Notes under the pieces: generated by a model
What the model was told of the DNA's origin: nothing
Databases searched by the model: none
The model's input: the letters and a program-made list of their open reading frames with translations, nothing else
Part shown: in pieces, positions 61,930-64,000 of the stretch
Layout of the letters: every line of letters starts with the position of its first letter
How positions within the stretch are numbered: position 1 is the first letter of the stretch
From: Promethearchaeota archaeon
GTDB taxonomy: Archaea; Asgardarchaeota; Lokiarchaeia; Sigynarchaeales; SOKP01
NCBI GenBank assembly: GCA_013375495.1
Contig: JABXKC010000002.1
Coordinates: 1-64,000 of the forward strand
Direction of reading: 5' to 3'
Length of the DNA stretch: 64,000 nucleotides
Program-made: the position numbers and the translations under genes

Positions 61930-62652
61930 ATGACGGACTATCATATTAAAACCTTTTACGGACAAAAGTCAAGTTTAACGCTTTCAAGTCCTTCGAAGTC
62001 GGTTTCATATCTTTTTTTAAGTATATTCAATCGAAAAGAAGATGGCTCATGGGAAAAAACATCTGAAGGTGAAGGGAAAACTGTTAAAATTAGTATTGAA
62101 GAAATTATCTGTATATTAGAAGTTCTTCTCAAAAAAAGTGCAAATTGGAGAGGATTTCACGTCTTTAAAGAACGTAAGACAGAAATTTATGTAGGATGGG
62201 AAAAAGAAACTCGAGAAATAATCCAAATAAAAATTGGTGGTTATATAAAGAAACTTCGTTTTCCGAATGTGAATTTCTTCACTTTAATGCTAAAACACAT
62301 ATTAAACGAAAAAATAGAATTTGCTACAAGTGGTAAATCTGATAAAAAAGCAAAAGACAAAGATGCTCATGATGAAGTCGAATATGGTGTATTTTCTGAA
62401 CATATACTTGCTAGAGATGGATTACAAGTTGTAGAAACCACCGAATTTGGAGTCGCAAAAGAAACTGTCGAAATTAAAGCTAAAATTAAAGTAGAAAGCC
62501 CTAAAGCTCTATTAATAATAATAGACTTGGATACTGAATTTTGGATTCCAAAAAGCACGATCCACAACGATTACGATGTGATTAACAAAAAAAAATTACA
62601 AAGACTTATTGTAGATAAATGGATTATAGATAAACAAAGAATTCCCAAATGA
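61930..62652 (+). CDS. hypothetical protein with WIPKS-type C-terminal domain
   Basis: A 240-residue soluble protein. The first half (SIEEIICILEVLLKKSANWRGFHVF, then TEIYVGWEKETREIIQIKIGGYIKKLRF) has an alternating helix-strand pattern, and a Lys/Asp-rich linker (GKSDKKAKDKDAHDE) follows. The last 60 residues contain ALLIIIDLDTEFWIPKSTIH, a pattern found in small domains of many phage and archaeal proteins, possibly nucleic-acid binding. No family is assigned with confidence. The ATG at 61930 is preferred over a TTG three codons upstream. It is 43 bp before the IMPase gene. Confidence 0.6.
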   Translation: MTDYHIKTFYGQKSSLTLSSPSKSVSYLFLSIFNRKEDGSWEKTSEGEGKTVKISIEEIICILEVLLKKSANWRGFHVFKERKTEIYVGWEKETREIIQIKIGGYIKKLRFPNVNFFTLMLKHILNEKIEFATSGKSDKKAKDKDAHDEVEYGVFSEHILARDGLQVVETTEFGVAKETVEIKAKIKVESPKALLIIIDLDTEFWIPKSTIHNDYDVINKKKLQRLIVDKWIIDKQRIPK

Positions 62653-62695
62653 AAGAGAAATGAATTTATCGTTTTTTAGAAATACGAAATATTGA

Positions 62696-63535
62696 ATGAG
62701 TAATATGGAACTTAGTATTGATTTTTTAAAAAATTTAGTATTAAATGTGTACAGTGCTATTCACCCTTTATTAGGATTAAAAGAAGCATCTGATAAGTCT
62801 CAGAAAGGTGCGGGGGGAGACATTTCTATGCAAATAGATTTAATTGCCGAGAATAGCATCATACATTACTTAGAAAATGAAAAAGTGGATTTATTACTCA
62901 TTAGCGAGGAAATTGGAGAAAAATACATAGGGAATAAAGAGAGAGCCATTAAAAACAAAAACATCCTAATCGTAGATCCCGTTGACGGTTCCAATAACGC
63001 TGTCAGGGGTATACCATATTGCTCAGTTTCAATCGCCTATGCGATAGGTCAGAATATAAAGGACATAAAAAAAGCTGTTGTATTAGATTTAGTTTCGAAA
63101 GATATATATTGGGCTATTAAAGGAGAAGGTGCTTATTTAAACGCTAACAAAATTCAAGTTTCAAACTTGGATCTTTCAAATAAATGCTTTTTTGAATTGA
63201 ACCTTCCCAAGAAGAACGCATTTAAAAATATTGAAAAATTAAAGTCAATAATTCAGCAGTTCCATCGTATAAGAATATTAGGGAGTAGTGCTTTAACATT
63301 ATGTCAAGTTGCTCGGGGGAGCATGGAAGCATTCCTTAATTTAAGAGAAAGTAATCGTCTTGTGGATGTAGCTGCGGGTTACTTGATCCTAAATGAAGCA
63401 AGTGGCAAATTTTTTTCGATAAAAGGAGCTGATTTTGACTTAGAATTGTCAATTAAGACAAAATTTCCTTTCGTTGCCTGTAACACGAATTTAGAATCGT
63501 TTTTGAAGGAAGAATTGGTTAAATTGGGACACTAA
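62696..63535 (+). CDS. inositol monophosphatase-family phosphatase
   Basis: A 279-residue Mg2+-dependent phosphatase of the IMPase/FBPase superfamily. Metal-binding motifs are visible: GGDISMQIDLIAE, LLISEEIGE, IVDPVDGSNNAVRGIPYCSVSIAYA, and the late LVDVAAGYLILNEASGKF (the W/V-D-x-A-A motif). Possible substrates are inositol phosphate, fructose 1,6-bisphosphate or another sugar phosphate; archaeal members often take both. The 3' end overlaps the converging UroD-family gene by 17 bp. Confidence 0.92.
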   Translation: MSNMELSIDFLKNLVLNVYSAIHPLLGLKEASDKSQKGAGGDISMQIDLIAENSIIHYLENEKVDLLLISEEIGEKYIGNKERAIKNKNILIVDPVDGSNNAVRGIPYCSVSIAYAIGQNIKDIKKAVVLDLVSKDIYWAIKGEGAYLNANKIQVSNLDLSNKCFFELNLPKKNAFKNIEKLKSIIQQFHRIRILGSSALTLCQVARGSMEAFLNLRESNRLVDVAAGYLILNEASGKFFSIKGADFDLELSIKTKFPFVACNTNLESFLKEELVKLGH

Positions 63536-64000
63536 TAGGGTAATTACCGTATTTTTTCTTGATATTATGCATCGCTTCAAACCTGTCCAGGGTTACCGCT
63601 GGATTTATACTGTGACCAGAACTAAAAATATACCCGCCACCTGGTGCTAATTCTCGAATTAGGCGTTTAGCATAAGCTTCAATTTCAGATATTTCACCGG
63701 TAGCTAGCATTTGAGGCGATAAATTACCGCAAAAGGTAATCTGATCTCCATATTTTTGTTTTAACTTGAAAATATCATATTCAGGATTTGCTGTTGTAGG
63801 TTCGATTGGATTTAAAACATCAACACCACATTTAATGATATCTTCAAAAATTTCCATCAAATCTCCATCTGAATGCAATAAAATATAGCTATCGAGTTTG
63901 TGAGCAGCACTACATATCCGTTTTAACCATGGAAATACATATTTTCGATAATTCTCTGCTCGCATGAAAAGTCCATTCTTAAAACCATAGTCATCCCATA
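63519..64000 (-). CDS. UroD-family methyltransferase-like protein, C-terminal part (5' end outside window)
   Basis: The last 160 residues of a uroporphyrinogen-decarboxylase-fold protein. The frame stays open through base 64000 (WDDYGFKNGLFM precedes the internal ATG at 63965), so the start lies beyond the window. YILLHSDGDLMEIFEDIIKCGVDVLNPIEP, ITFCGNLSPQML and GGGYIFSSGHSINPAVTLDRFEAM are typical of the COG0407 group near the C-terminus. In the zinc-ligand position of MtaA/MtbA this protein has HSDGD rather than HxCG, so a corrinoid methyltransferase of another subtype is more likely. It overlaps the IMPase gene tail by 17 bp. Confidence 0.85.
   Translation of the reverse strand, partial: WDDYGFKNGLFMRAENYRKYVFPWLKRICSAAHKLDSYILLHSDGDLMEIFEDIIKCGVDVLNPIEPTTANPEYDIFKLKQKYGDQITFCGNLSPQMLATGEISEIEAYAKRLIRELAPGGGYIFSSGHSINPAVTLDRFEAMHNIKKKYGNYPISVPI

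Overview
The window reads as chromosomal DNA of an Asgard archaeon, most likely Lokiarchaeia-like. It is AT-rich, with intergenic DNA of A/T tracts and TATATA runs. Gene content is archaeal (AbrB-PhoU regulator, Lrp/AsnC regulators, hexulose-6-phosphate synthase, FMN-domain-only glutamate synthase, uS10, several tiny zinc-ribbon proteins). It is mixed with lineage-typical items: a longin-like protein, corrinoid/UroD methyltransferases, a single-chain GMP synthase and rhomboid. Shine-Dalgarno-like GGTGA/GGAGG precedes some genes; others have only an AT-rich leader. No tRNA, rRNA, CRISPR, insertion sequence or prophage was seen. The taxonomic call is inference from gene content.

Layout. 0-5.3 kb: two tandem type-B carboxylesterases (the first cut by the window edge), a serine beta-lactamase-family hydrolase and an AbrB-fused acyl-CoA-ligase-like protein. 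5.5-10 kb: carA-carB. 10-16.2 kb: PAP2 phosphatase, a stand-alone Lrp-type RAM domain, a nitronate-monooxygenase-like flavoprotein, an AbrB-PhoU regulator divergent from glutamine synthetase, and a membrane protein. 16.2-19.9 kb: a heterodimeric ABC exporter. 20-31 kb: small zinc proteins, a divergent adenylate-forming protein, slipin plus hexulose-6-phosphate synthase, a GPH-type transporter, a corrinoid-domain/UroD fusion and a GH20 hexosaminidase, with duplicated and decayed fragments around the last. 31-36 kb: an ABC-2 exporter, an Lrp regulator, Hsp20 and a luciferase-like oxidoreductase. 36.4-46.4 kb: a glutamate-synthase-domain operon, oligoendopeptidase F, GMP synthase and three tandem glutamate dehydrogenases. 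46.5-53.3 kb: an ion transporter, longin-like and SRPBCC proteins, a RING-like zinc protein, two TGA-interrupted micro-ORFs each followed by the same folded RNA, a UDP-sugar dehydrogenase and rhomboid. 53.4-64 kb: GH172-like protein, transporter-like protein, flavin reductase, two lone receivers, an overlapping methyltransferase/radical-SAM pair, an acyltransferase-like membrane protein, uS10, an LCM-family methyltransferase, an IMPase-family phosphatase and a truncated UroD-family gene.

A functional theme is glutamine/glutamate nitrogen flow: glnA, the GltB-like synthase, three GDHs, and the glutamine-consuming CarAB and GuaA all lie within about 41 kb.

The most interesting locus is 50.49-51.05 kb. 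Two adjacent short ORFs share an MSE start, a Cys-X4-TGA motif, a hydrophobic segment and a charged tail. Each stop codon is followed within 10 nt by the same two-hairpin RNA, whose stem shows compensatory changes. This is best explained as a pair of tiny selenoprotein genes with SECIS-like elements. It is an inference from sequence only.
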